Assembly: GCA_949287505.1 (NCBI GenBank)
Contig: CASEGX010000106.1
Span: forward strand, 1-64,000
Reading direction: 5' to 3'
From: an uncultured Spirochaetales bacterium
GTDB lineage: Bacteria > Spirochaetota > Spirochaetia > Sphaerochaetales > Sphaerochaetaceae
Length of the DNA stretch: 64,000 nucleotides
Shown here piece after piece: positions 17,177 to 23,743 of this stretch. Under the pieces are notes generated by a model. That model worked only from the letters and a program-made list of their open reading frames with translations, was not told the DNA's origin and did no database searches. The translations under genes and the position numbers were made by a program. The stretch's first letter is position 1, and each line of letters starts with the position of its first letter.

Positions 17177-17844
17177 TGGAACTGAAGGACCTGCTCGAAG
17201 GAAAAGATGTATTCCTGTTTGATTTTGATGGTGTTGTGACAGATAGCGAGGTATATGCATTCTCCACATTAAGGGCACTCGTTAAGGATAATTTCGGCAT
17301 TCTGATTGATGACAGCGATATAGAGTTCACGATCGGGCTCGATACATATGGAACAGCCGAAGCCGTTAGCAGGAAATACTCCATTGATCTTTCAGGAGAG
17401 AGGCTTCTGTCGCTTCTGCAGAGCTATCCTGTATATTATACGGAATATGAAGGTATTACAGCTTTCCCATACCTTGAGGAGTTTTTCAGATGCCTCAAAG
17501 ACAAGGGATACATAATCGGAATAGTCTCCTCGACAATAAGGCCGCATCTCGATGCTGCACTCTCCCGTCTTCACCTTTCTTCCTATCCTGAGATAGTCAT
17601 AGGGGGAGATATGGTAAAACAGCATAAGCCGGATCCCGAGCCGTATATCATGGCTCTGCGCATGCTTGGAAAAGATGCCGCAGAGGCAGTTGTCATAGAG
17701 GACTCTCCTGTGGGGATTCTCTCTGCAAAGAGGGCAGGCCTTGATGTGATAGCTTTCTGTGGTTCTGCCGTGAAGCAGGATATAGAAGCTGCAGATATCC
17801 CGGTAAATGGATATGATGAGCTGATTCAGGTGCTCGGCAGATGA
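17176..17844 (+). CDS. HAD-superfamily hydrolase (beta-phosphoglucomutase-like)
   Basis: A 222-residue haloacid-dehalogenase phosphatase of subfamily IA. Motif I is DFDGVVTDSE (nucleophile Asp), motif II Ser-Ser-Thr (IVSSTIRPH), motif III the Lys in KQHKPDPEPY, and motif IV VIEDSPVGI. A helical cap lies between motifs I and II. The substrate is unknown; sugar phosphates are usual. The ATG at 17176 fits the family N terminus; a longer frame from 17113 would run antisense through the LUD start. No Shine-Dalgarno sequence is visible, and a CATAAT ends 3 nt before the ATG. Confidence 0.87.
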   Translation: MELKDLLEGKDVFLFDFDGVVTDSEVYAFSTLRALVKDNFGILIDDSDIEFTIGLDTYGTAEAVSRKYSIDLSGERLLSLLQSYPVYYTEYEGITAFPYLEEFFRCLKDKGYIIGIVSSTIRPHLDAALSRLHLSSYPEIVIGGDMVKQHKPDPEPYIMALRMLGKDAAEAVVIEDSPVGILSAKRAGLDVIAFCGSAVKQDIEAADIPVNGYDELIQVLGR

Positions 17845-17870
17845 AAGAAAATCCGGAGACAAGCTCCGGA
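17842..17870 (-). terminator. terminator of the TRAP operon
   Basis: TCCGGAG and CTCCGGA (17852-17870) form a 7-bp stem with a 5-nt loop. On the minus strand it is followed by TTTTCTTTC, just after the TRAP permease stop codon. It may also slow transcription from the HAD gene. Confidence 0.75.
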
Positions 17871-17876
17871 AATCCT

Positions 17877-19841
17877 TCAGGCAACTGAAATGCTCTGTTC
17901 CTTCTTCTCCATCAGATGCTGGTACACTGCTATGAGTGCTATCATCACAAGTCCTGCGATATCCGTGACGGTGCCAGGGATTATCATGCAGAGACCTCCG
18001 ATGAAGAGAACTATGCGAAGCGGGACTGGAATCTTCCTGATGAAAAATCCGTTGAGAGCAGCAGCGACACCGAAAAGTCCGCAGAGTGCGCTTATGCAGA
18101 TCTGGATGACCTCAAGCGGGCCTGAGACATCGATGAAAAGCATCTGGGGTGAGAATGCGAAAACATAGGGGACTATGAACGCTGCAATGGCAAGTTTCGT
18201 AGCCGTGAGCCCTGTCTTCATCGGGTTTGATTTCGCGATAGCCGCACCTGCATATGCCGCAAGTGCCACAGGAGGGGTTATATCTGCGACGATTCCGAAG
18301 TAGAAGACGAAGAAGTGGGCTGCCATTTTCGATACTCCGAGTGATGGATCCATAAGGATCGGAGCGCATGTTGCTGCCATGATGCAGTAGTTGGCTGTTG
18401 TCGGTACACCCATTCCGAGGATGATACAGCATACCATGGTAAGGAAGAGGGCAACGATCACATGGCCTGCTGACAGTGCTACAATTGCTCCTAAAAGCTT
18501 TGAGGCAAGACCTGTTACAGTAATACATCCTGCAATCACGCCGGCGATGCCACAGGCAACGACAACGGTAATCGATGATCTTGCTCCGTTTTCCAGTGCA
18601 TCGAGAAACCTTGTGAATGTGAGTCTTTCCCTTCTGTTAAGTGCTCCTACGATTATCGCAGCTACGATTGCTATTGTTGCAGAGTAGGCCATTGTGAATG
18701 TGTTGGAACCTACAAGATATATAAGCACGATCAGAGGTATGAGAAGGTATATTTCCTTCGCAAGTTCCTTTGCTTTCGGAAGCTCTTCCTTTGGAATTCC
18801 CTTCATGCCGAGCTTCTTGGCTTCGAGATGTACAGCGATGAATATTCCTGTGAAATAGAGAATGGCAGGAAGAATTGCTCTGACGGCAATTGTTCCATAA
18901 GGCTCACCGGTGAATTCAGCCATAAGGAATGCGGCCGCTCCCATGATAGGAGGCATTATCTGTCCTCCTGTGGATGCGGCTGCCTCAACAGCGGCTGCGA
19001 ATTCCGGTTTGTATCCCATCCTCTTCATCATCGGAATCGTGATGGATCCTGAACCGACTGTATTTGCAACCGATGATCCCGAGGCCATTCCTTCAAGCGC
19101 GCTGGCAACAACTGCGACCTTTGCAGGTCCGCCGGAGAATCTGCCGACAGCGGCATTTGCGAAGCGGATGAAGAAATCCGCGACTCCTGTGCGTTCAAGA
19201 AATGCTCCGAATATGATGAAGATTACAATGAATTTGACACAGACCTGAATAGGTGCGCTGAAGATGCCGTTTGTAGTATAGAAGAGCGTTCTTACCACCT
19301 GCAGTACATCGAGACCTGTAGAGAATGTATATATAAGAAGTGCAGCGGCTACGAAGAGGATAGGAAGTCCGACACATCGTCTGCAGAGTTCTGCAAGTGC
19401 GATGATTCCTATGACTCCGGCAACCATGAATACAGGTTCCCTGATTATCCGTGCCGATAACCTGATCGCTTCCATCGCATTGGCGGCATAGAAAAAGAAT
19501 GCGCCTGAGCCAAGTACGAGAAGAACGATATCATACCAAGGCATGTGATTAGGTCTCTCCACGCCCTTCTTTACAGGAAATGTAAGAAAGCCCAGGAGGA
19601 TTATCATGCCCATGAATACAGAGAGTCTTATCTCTGGAAGTGTGGTCAGAAATACCGCGTCGATGATGCAGTACAGGGAGAATGCAACCATTATGAAGCG
19701 TATGATCAGCTTAGGGACTCCTGTCCATATGCGGACATTCGATTCCCTGTCATATTTCTTCATTACAGCTTCGACGTCTGCTGCTGTTCCTACATCTGCA
19801 TCGTGAAGATGAAGTCCGTGATGTTTATGATCTTTTTCCAA
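17877..19841 (-). CDS. TRAP transporter fused permease (TAXI type, DctQM)
   Basis: Membrane component of a secondary TRAP importer, 654 residues and about 16 TM segments, with the small (Q, about residues 45-130) and large (M) subunits fused as is typical of TAXI systems. Motifs include FSGGPAKVAVVASALEGMASGSS, TGGQIMPPIMGAAAFLMAE and GMGVPTTANY. It starts with TTG at 19841 after an AAGGGGG sequence; the His-rich cytosolic N terminus would be lost at the next ATG. A stem-loop lies between it and the binding-protein gene. The substrate is unknown; characterised TAXI systems take up glutamate or similar carboxylates. Confidence 0.93.
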   Translation of the reverse strand: MEKDHKHHGLHLHDADVGTAADVEAVMKKYDRESNVRIWTGVPKLIIRFIMVAFSLYCIIDAVFLTTLPEIRLSVFMGMIILLGFLTFPVKKGVERPNHMPWYDIVLLVLGSGAFFFYAANAMEAIRLSARIIREPVFMVAGVIGIIALAELCRRCVGLPILFVAAALLIYTFSTGLDVLQVVRTLFYTTNGIFSAPIQVCVKFIVIFIIFGAFLERTGVADFFIRFANAAVGRFSGGPAKVAVVASALEGMASGSSVANTVGSGSITIPMMKRMGYKPEFAAAVEAAASTGGQIMPPIMGAAAFLMAEFTGEPYGTIAVRAILPAILYFTGIFIAVHLEAKKLGMKGIPKEELPKAKELAKEIYLLIPLIVLIYLVGSNTFTMAYSATIAIVAAIIVGALNRRERLTFTRFLDALENGARSSITVVVACGIAGVIAGCITVTGLASKLLGAIVALSAGHVIVALFLTMVCCIILGMGVPTTANYCIMAATCAPILMDPSLGVSKMAAHFFVFYFGIVADITPPVALAAYAGAAIAKSNPMKTGLTATKLAIAAFIVPYVFAFSPQMLFIDVSGPLEVIQICISALCGLFGVAAALNGFFIRKIPVPLRIVLFIGGLCMIIPGTVTDIAGLVMIALIAVYQHLMEKKEQSISVA

Positions 19842-19860
19842 ATCGACCCCCTTGGATAAT

Positions 19861-19881
19861 GTGAGGGGGCAGCCCCCTCAC
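19861..19881 (-). promoter_or_regulatory. intercistronic stem-loop between binding protein and permease
   Basis: GTGAGGGGG and CCCCCTCAC form a perfect 9-bp GC-rich stem with a 3-nt loop in the 47-bp gap. No T-tract follows on the minus strand, so it probably protects the 3' end of the binding-protein mRNA or only partly attenuates, giving more binding protein than permease. Confidence 0.6.
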
Positions 19882-19888
19882 GGAGATT

Positions 19889-20839
19889 TTATTTTACAGG
19901 TACTGTGAGCCCGTTTTCCTCATAATATTTCGCAGCGCCAGGATGATAAGGGACATTGGTTATCGAAGCAGCGAATTCAAGGTCAAGTTCCTCTCCCTTG
20001 TTGTGGCTGGCTGCGATGGAATCCTTGTCATTGAAGATTGTCGAGATGATGTTGTATGCATCCTCGTCAGCCACATCATCATTTGCGATGATGACAGCTG
20101 CAATGGCTACTGTCTGGCAATCCTCATCGGTTCCATATACGGAAGCATCGATTATGTTCTTGCTGTAGTATGGTGATGATGCAATGAGATTGTCGATGTG
20201 CTCATCATCTATTGATACAAGGTATACATCCCTTGTGCTTGCCAGTGTTGATACAGCCACTGTCGGTGCACCTGCAACCACGAAAGCTGCATCAATCTTT
20301 CCATCCTGGAGGGCATCGACGCTGTCTCCGAAGCTCTGGTATGTAGGTGTGATGTCCTCTTCCGTAAGGCCGTAGGCCCCAAGAACATCTATTGCATTAT
20401 AATATACTCCAGATCCGGATGATCCGATTGATACCGTCTTCCCTTCAAGATCAGCGACTGTCTTTATGGAAGGATCGAGAGTCACAATCTGCACCTGTTC
20501 CATATAAAGAGCACCGATTGTCGAGAAATTGGTTATGGCGTTTCCTTCAAAGAGATTCGTTCCTTCATATGCGTAGCTCATGACATCTGACTGGACAAAT
20601 CCAAGCTGGTTGTAGCCCATGTCCATCATCTCGATATTGTCCTGGGAACCGTTGCTGACAACAGCTGTGACCTTTGTGTCAGTTTCGGCCGAGATGCGCT
20701 GTGCAAGAACGCTTCCAAAACCATAGTATGTTCCCTGATCTCCGCCGGTTCCAAAGCTGAGTTCTTCTGATGATCCTCCTGCAAAAAGCATGGATGCGAC
20801 GAGAATAAGCGCTGCCACCATGGCAATTGACTTTTTCAT
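19889..20839 (-). CDS. TAXI-family TRAP substrate-binding protein
   Basis: Periplasmic binding protein of 316 residues for the adjacent fused permease. The signal peptide (MKKSIAMVAALILVASMLFA) is followed by GGSSEE without a lipobox cysteine, a style frequent in Sphaerochaeta-like spirochaetes. The TAXI hallmark region (FGTGGDQGTYYGFGSVLAQRIS) and VSIGSSGSGVYYNAIDVL are visible. It starts at an ATG after a full AAGGAGGT Shine-Dalgarno sequence, fitting strong expression. A TTGACA promoter and an upstream 16-bp palindrome lie in the gap to the initiator tRNA. Confidence 0.93.
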   Translation of the reverse strand: MKKSIAMVAALILVASMLFAGGSSEELSFGTGGDQGTYYGFGSVLAQRISAETDTKVTAVVSNGSQDNIEMMDMGYNQLGFVQSDVMSYAYEGTNLFEGNAITNFSTIGALYMEQVQIVTLDPSIKTVADLEGKTVSIGSSGSGVYYNAIDVLGAYGLTEEDITPTYQSFGDSVDALQDGKIDAAFVVAGAPTVAVSTLASTRDVYLVSIDDEHIDNLIASSPYYSKNIIDASVYGTDEDCQTVAIAAVIIANDDVADEDAYNIISTIFNDKDSIAASHNKGEELDLEFAASITNVPYHPGAAKYYEENGLTVPVK

Positions 20840-20908
20840 CTGATACCTCCTTATGTATACCGGCTTTACATGTTTCTATTATGAGAAAATGATAAGTGGT
20901 ATTACTTC

Positions 20909-20937
20909 ATCTTTTCAGGTTGGAAAGGAGTTGTCAA
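20909..20937 (-). promoter_or_regulatory. promoter of the TRAP operon
   Basis: A perfect TTGACA (20937-20932) is followed at 17 bp by AAAGAT (20914-20909), about 70 nt before the start codon. Confidence 0.5.
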
Positions 20938-20965
20938 GCAATTGTGTATTAAGAATGCAAGAATA

Positions 20966-20981
20966 TTGTATATTTATACAA
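20966..20981. promoter_or_regulatory. 16-bp perfect palindrome between the TRAP operon and the tRNA
   Basis: TTGTATA, TT, TATACAA is a perfect inverted repeat about 30 bp upstream of the TRAP -35, a position typical of an activator site. It is AT-rich, so chance formation is more likely than for a mixed sequence. Confidence 0.4.
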
Positions 20982-21015
20982 AGATTTATTTTGTTTAAAA
21001 ATGATGTTTTTCTAC

Positions 21016-21044
21016 TTGACACAGACTTCCATAATGCTTATTTT
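21016..21044 (+). promoter_or_regulatory. promoter of the initiator tRNA gene
   Basis: TTGACA (21016-21021) and TATTTT (21039-21044) are spaced by 17 bp. Transcription would start about 8 nt before the tRNA. The tRNA-Phe promoter at 35644 has the same -10 sequence and spacing. Confidence 0.65.
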
Positions 21045-21058
21045 ATGATAGCAATCGA

Positions 21059-21131
21059 CGTAGGGTAGAGCAGTTGGCAGCTCGTCGGGCTCATAACCCG
21101 GAGGTCGCAGGTTCGAGTCCTGCCCCTGCTA
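21059..21131 (+). tRNA. initiator tRNA-fMet (CAT)
   Basis: A 73-nt cloverleaf with anticodon CAT and no encoded CCA. Three initiator hallmarks are present: no Watson-Crick pair at 1-72 (here C1 opposite U72), three G-C pairs at the base of the anticodon loop (GGG/CCC), and an A11-U24 pair in the D stem. The T arm is GCAGG-TTCGAGT-CCTGC. Most bacterial initiators have A72 opposite C1, so U72 is a variant. A structured RNA with its own terminator follows directly and is probably co-transcribed. Confidence 0.95.
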
Positions 21132-21259
21132 AATAGATGTAATCTGGACCGTTGGAAGCAAAGGCTGAAAACGGACGAGGGTCTCCAGACCATCATGAAA
21201 CGTGGCAATCTGCTTGGCTGAGCAATGGCTCAGAGGTAGGTTGCCTTTGTTTTTCTTTT
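21132..21259 (+). ncRNA. structured RNA downstream of tRNA-fMet, ended by a terminator
   Basis: About 70 nt directly after the tRNA fold into a nested hairpin. An outer TCTGG/CCAGA stem near 21143-21190 encloses CCGTT/AACGG, which encloses AGC-AAAG-GCT with an internal loop of GGA facing GAA that could form sheared G-A pairs. A long second hairpin (21204-21245) with a T-tract follows. No open reading frame with a start fits. It did not match SRP RNA, tmRNA, RNase P RNA, 6S RNA or a riboswitch I could recognise. It may be a separate small RNA processed from the tRNA transcript, or only a 3' trailer. Confidence 0.4.
21204..21259 (+). terminator. terminator of the tRNA-fMet transcript
   Basis: An 8-bp lower stem (GGCAATCT with AGGTTGCC) and a 6-bp upper stem (CTGAGC with GCTCAG) are followed by TTTGTTTTTCTTTT. 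Confidence 0.85.
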
Positions 21260-21288
21260 ACCAAGACACTGATTTTTCATTCAGTTTC

Positions 21289-21317
21289 TTGCACAATTGT
21301 CTGATAAACATTATAAA
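21289..21317 (+). promoter_or_regulatory. promoter of the YkgJ-type gene
   Basis: TTGCAC (21289-21294) and TATAAA (21312-21317) are spaced by 17 bp. The -10 ends 7 nt before the GTG at 21325, so the mRNA would be leaderless if that codon is used. Confidence 0.45.
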
Positions 21318-21324
21318 ACGCCTT

Positions 21325-21963
21325 GTGAAATATCTTGAGACAGCAATTGAGATGCTTGGGGATACTGGAATATCCGCCGAGCTGAAAGCAATTTATGATT
21401 TTTACAATACAGTTCAGTCTGATTTCGATTATTTCAAAGATGAATTCAGCCTTTCGTGTCCCGATGGATGCGGTGAATGCTGTGCCCACTTCATTCCTGA
21501 TGTGACTCAGTCCGAAGCTCTGCTTCTTGCTGCAAGGGTTCTTTTCGGAGAGAAGAAGAGCCTGCTGCAGGAAAGACTGAAGGCTAGTTATCCTTCAAAG
21601 ATCGTATGTCCGTTCTTTGATCTCTGGAGTGATCATCACTGCATGGTCTATTCATCCAGACCGCTTATTTGCCGGATGTTCTATTCATGTGCTTCTTCGG
21701 GAAAGGATGGTTCTCTGGCATTCGGAGGCTGCCGTTTCTGCAAGGAATCACGCTCTATTTCCTCCGAAGAGCTGTCATCTTCAGATTGCAATATTCATCC
21801 TATGGGAGATTATGGCGAGATGCTTGAAGTCCTTCCTGGAAACTCCCCTGCAACGGAGCTTCTACCTGAAGCAGTTACAAAAGCCATTAACAGAATAGGG
21901 TATGCCCTGAATCTTCTTTTCCCGGAAAACAGCTCTCTTATAGCTGAGGATCAGGGAGCTTAG
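21325..21963 (+). CDS. YkgJ-family cysteine-cluster protein
   Basis: A small cytosolic protein of 212 residues from the GTG at 21325 (203 from the ATG at 21352). It has the CPDGCGECCAHF motif and further cysteines (VCPFF, HHCMVYSSRPLICRMF, CRFCKES), the pattern of the YkgJ/UPF0153 family thought to bind Zn or an Fe-S cluster. The function is unknown. An in-frame ATG at 21202 lies in the terminator of the tRNA transcript and is not the start. No Shine-Dalgarno sequence precedes either candidate; the promoter spacing favours the GTG as the first transcribed codon. Its end overlaps convergent ybaK by 26 bp. Confidence 0.8.
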   Translation: MKYLETAIEMLGDTGISAELKAIYDFYNTVQSDFDYFKDEFSLSCPDGCGECCAHFIPDVTQSEALLLAARVLFGEKKSLLQERLKASYPSKIVCPFFDLWSDHHCMVYSSRPLICRMFYSCASSGKDGSLAFGGCRFCKESRSISSEELSSSDCNIHPMGDYGEMLEVLPGNSPATELLPEAVTKAINRIGYALNLLFPENSSLIAEDQGA

Positions 21964-22417
21964 TAACGTCAACCCATCCAGTGCATTCTGATGTCTTCTC
22001 CAGTTCAGGAATTGTCAGCTTGATTGCGCTGTTTGGGGTACCTGCTGCAGGGTAGACAAAATCAAAGCGCTTGAGAGATTCATCAAGGTATACCTTTACT
22101 CCATCATTGAGAGCAAACGGGCAAACGCCTCCGACCGGATGACCTGTGAGTGACTCTACGTCTTCGGCTCCTATCATTCTGGCTTTCTCATGGAATGTAT
22201 CCTTGAATTTTCTGTTGTCAATCTTGCCATCACCGGCAGCTACGATGACTATCGGGCCGGAAGAGAGGATAAAAGACATTGTCTTTGCAATTCTTCCTTC
22301 TTCTGTGCCTAAATCAGCAGCTGCTTCGCGCACTGTCGCGCTGGACTGATCAAAAAGGATGATGTCATTATCCTTGCCGTATTTACCCAGATATTCCCTT
22401 ACTTTCTCGAGTGACAT
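21938..22417 (-). CDS. ybaK: YbaK/EbsC-family aminoacyl-tRNA deacylase
   Basis: Trans-editing protein of 159 residues that hydrolyses mischarged tRNA, typically Cys-tRNA(Pro) or another mischarged tRNA. It has the YbaK fold marks: RIAKTMSFIL with the conserved Lys, IVIVAAGDGKIDNRKFK, HPVGGVCPFAL (the substrate-pocket Gly-Gly-x-x-P-F segment) and a C-terminal GTPNSAIKL. Which amino acid it edits cannot be read from sequence. The ATG at 22417 has no Shine-Dalgarno sequence; a TAGAAT ends exactly 6 nt upstream with TGGAAA 17 bp further, predicting a leaderless transcript. It is divergent from hsp20. Confidence 0.88.
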   Translation of the reverse strand: MSLEKVREYLGKYGKDNDIILFDQSSATVREAAADLGTEEGRIAKTMSFILSSGPIVIVAAGDGKIDNRKFKDTFHEKARMIGAEDVESLTGHPVGGVCPFALNDGVKVYLDESLKRFDFVYPAAGTPNSAIKLTIPELEKTSECTGWVDVTKLPDPQL

Positions 22418-22423
22418 GGCCGG

Positions 22424-22452
22424 ATTCTACCTCTTTGACCCTGTTTTTTCCA
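22424..22452 (-). promoter_or_regulatory. promoter of ybaK (leaderless)
   Basis: TGGAAA (22452-22447), 17 bp, TAGAAT (22429-22424), then 6 nt to the ATG. A TTTGACCC half-site (22434-22441) resembling the hsp20 upstream palindrome lies in the spacer. Confidence 0.5.
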
Positions 22453-22467
22453 TAGTTTGCGGTTGGG

Positions 22468-22484
22468 TGGGTCATTTTGACCCA
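22468..22484. promoter_or_regulatory. palindromic enhancer-like site upstream of hsp20
   Basis: TGGGTCA, TTT, TGACCCA is a perfect 7-3-7 inverted repeat centred about 140 bp upstream of the predicted sigma-54 start site. That is a normal distance for the upstream activating sequence of a sigma-54 activator. A second half-site (TTTGACCC) lies at 22434-22441. Confidence 0.55.
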
Positions 22485-22590
22485 TCTTGGTGCTTTGGTA
22501 CGAACAGATGGTCACAATGATTCTTTTCCGATATCTGATAAAATATAATCAGAATTTATAATTATTTGTATTATATAGAAATGACAAAGT

Positions 22591-22606
22591 TGGCACGCCT
22601 TCTGCA
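22591..22606 (+). promoter_or_regulatory. sigma-54-type promoter of hsp20
   Basis: TGGCACG-CCTTC-TGCA has the -24 GG and -12 GC elements at exactly the spacing of the RpoN consensus (TGGCACG-N4-TTGCW), mismatching only at the purine and the first T of TTGCW. Transcription would start near 22617, leaving a leader of about 48 nt. No better sigma-70 promoter was seen next to the gene, although a TATAAT without a -35 lies at 22544. Confidence 0.65.
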
Positions 22607-22616
22607 TAATTGTTTG

Positions 22617-22632
22617 TGTTCCAGTTGGAACA
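22617..22632 (+). promoter_or_regulatory. palindrome / 5' hairpin at the hsp20 start site
   Basis: TGTTCCA, GT, TGGAACA is a perfect 7-2-7 inverted repeat beginning at the predicted transcription start. In RNA it can form a 6-bp stem with an AGUU loop at the very 5' end. It could be an operator or an mRNA-stabilising or temperature-sensing hairpin. Confidence 0.45.
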
Positions 22633-22664
22633 TGAAAAAAAAGATAATACAAGGAGGCCTTAAG

Positions 22665-23105
22665 ATGGCAAACGATGTAACTAGATATAATGACAGGAAC
22701 GGAAGAAGGGATGTATCGCTTTTCGATGATTTCTTCGATTCGATGCTTGGAGCATGGGATAACTACTCATCAAGAGTTCCTGCAGTAGATGTCGAGGAGA
22801 CAGACGGAGAGTTCATCATCAAGGCTGAGATGCCTGGATATGATGAAAAGAACGTGAAGATCACTGTTGATAAGCATGTTCTCCATATATCAGGAGAGGT
22901 GGATGAGTTGGAGAAGGATAAGGATGGCAGAAAGTACCTGATTAAGGAACGCCGCCATACTTCATTTGAAAGGTCATTCAGTCTTCCTGAGGGACTTGAT
23001 GAATCCAAGATCAGTGCATCTTTCGAGAACGGTATTCTTACCGTGACACTGCCGAAGACACCAGAGGAACAGCCGAAGAGGATCGAGGTTAAGATCGGCA
23101 AGTAA
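22665..23105 (+). CDS. Hsp20/alpha-crystallin small heat-shock protein (first copy)
   Basis: ATP-independent holdase chaperone of 146 residues. The alpha-crystallin domain spans about residues 40-140 (VPAVDVEETDGEFIIKAEMPG to GILTVTLPK), with the classic ISGE strand, ERSFSLPEGLD and the final A-x-x-x-N-G-(I/V)-L motif (ASFENGILTV). The ATG at 22665 follows AAGGAGG. Longer in-frame starts upstream would span the promoter. It is driven by a sigma-54-type promoter. A second, diverged Hsp20 gene lies 60 bp downstream behind a hairpin, and the two may form hetero-oligomers. Confidence 0.95.
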   Translation: MANDVTRYNDRNGRRDVSLFDDFFDSMLGAWDNYSSRVPAVDVEETDGEFIIKAEMPGYDEKNVKITVDKHVLHISGEVDELEKDKDGRKYLIKERRHTSFERSFSLPEGLDESKISASFENGILTVTLPKTPEEQPKRIEVKIGK

Positions 23106-23111
23106 ATCATA

Positions 23112-23144
23112 GGGCAGAGCCCTTCGGGACCCTGCCGTATTTTT
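23112..23144 (+). terminator. hairpin with T-tract between the two hsp20 genes
   Basis: GGCAG/CTGCC with an inner CCC-TTC-GGG stem is followed by GTATTTTTG. It is probably a leaky terminator that lets some transcription into the second gene. Confidence 0.6.
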
Positions 23145-23165
23145 GACAGTTTGGAGGGATTTGAG

Positions 23166-23597
23166 ATGAGATACGTTATAACAAGGACAGCAGCACCAAG
23201 ACTTTCGGGATTTGATACATTCTTCAGTGATTTGTTCGGAGATACAGCAACGAGAAAGATTCCACCTGTGGACATCTATGAGACAGAAGGTGGATATGTT
23301 ATAGAAGCAGAGATTGCGGGTTACAGCGAGAAAGATGTTGAGGTTATCCTCAAGGATGGCATTCTCACCATTTCTTCGGAAGAGACATGGAAGGAGAGGA
23401 AAGCAAGAGAAAGAGAGGAGAAGCATATGATAGTCTCAGAAATCCATCTTCCTGAGTTCTCCAGATCGTTCAAACTTCCAGATGACGCAGATGGAGAGAG
23501 GGTTGAGGCTGAGAGCCATGATGGCATTCTTACTATCAGGATTCCTCGTATCCGCAAAGTAGACCCCGGAAAGATTGAGATAAAAATCGGCAGATAA
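23166..23597 (+). CDS. Hsp20/alpha-crystallin small heat-shock protein (second copy)
   Basis: A second small heat-shock protein of 143 residues, clearly diverged from the first. The domain runs from IPPVDIYETEGGYVIEAEIAGYSEKDV through LPEFSRSFKLPDDAD to AESHDGILTIRIPR. A charged insertion (ETWKERKAREREEKHM) sits in the loop between beta strands where dimer contacts form. The ATG at 23166 has TTGGAGGG. It probably depends mainly on read-through from the hsp20 promoter, since no clear promoter was found in the 60-bp gap. It ends at the terminator at 23609. Confidence 0.94.
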   Translation: MRYVITRTAAPRLSGFDTFFSDLFGDTATRKIPPVDIYETEGGYVIEAEIAGYSEKDVEVILKDGILTISSEETWKERKAREREEKHMIVSEIHLPEFSRSFKLPDDADGERVEAESHDGILTIRIPRIRKVDPGKIEIKIGR

Positions 23598-23608
23598 TTA
23601 ATTGTTGT

Positions 23609-23640
23609 AAGGGAATCATTGGTTTGGTTCCCTTTTTTCT
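23609..23640 (+). terminator. terminator of the hsp20 pair
   Basis: AAGGGAA and TTCCCTT form a 7-bp stem with a 12-nt loop, followed by a run of T residues. Confidence 0.8.
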
Positions 23641-23695
23641 TGCATTTTATATGTACAGGGATTCGTCAGGATTGTAACTGCGGCAGAGTGTTACC

Positions 23696-23725
23696 TTGAG
23701 CGCTTTGTCTTATTTTCGCTATACT
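23696..23725 (+). promoter_or_regulatory. promoter of nfnA-nfnB
   Basis: TTGAGC (23696-23701), 18 bp, TATACT (23720-23725). The start would be near 23732, giving a short leader containing the GAGAGG ribosome-binding site. Confidence 0.5.
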
Positions 23726-23743
23726 CTCGCTTGAGAGGTAGCT

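Noticed and set aside
21132-21260. SRP (4.5S), tmRNA, RNase P, 6S RNA or a known riboswitch after the tRNA
   Set aside because: None of the signature sequences of these RNAs is present; kept only as an unclassified structured RNA.
21202-21324. Longer start for the YkgJ-type protein
   Set aside because: The extra region is the terminator of the initiator tRNA transcript and its T-tract.
22544-22549. TATAAT as sigma-70 -10 for hsp20
   Set aside because: No -35 at usable spacing, and it would give a leader of more than 100 nt crossing the better-positioned sigma-54 element.
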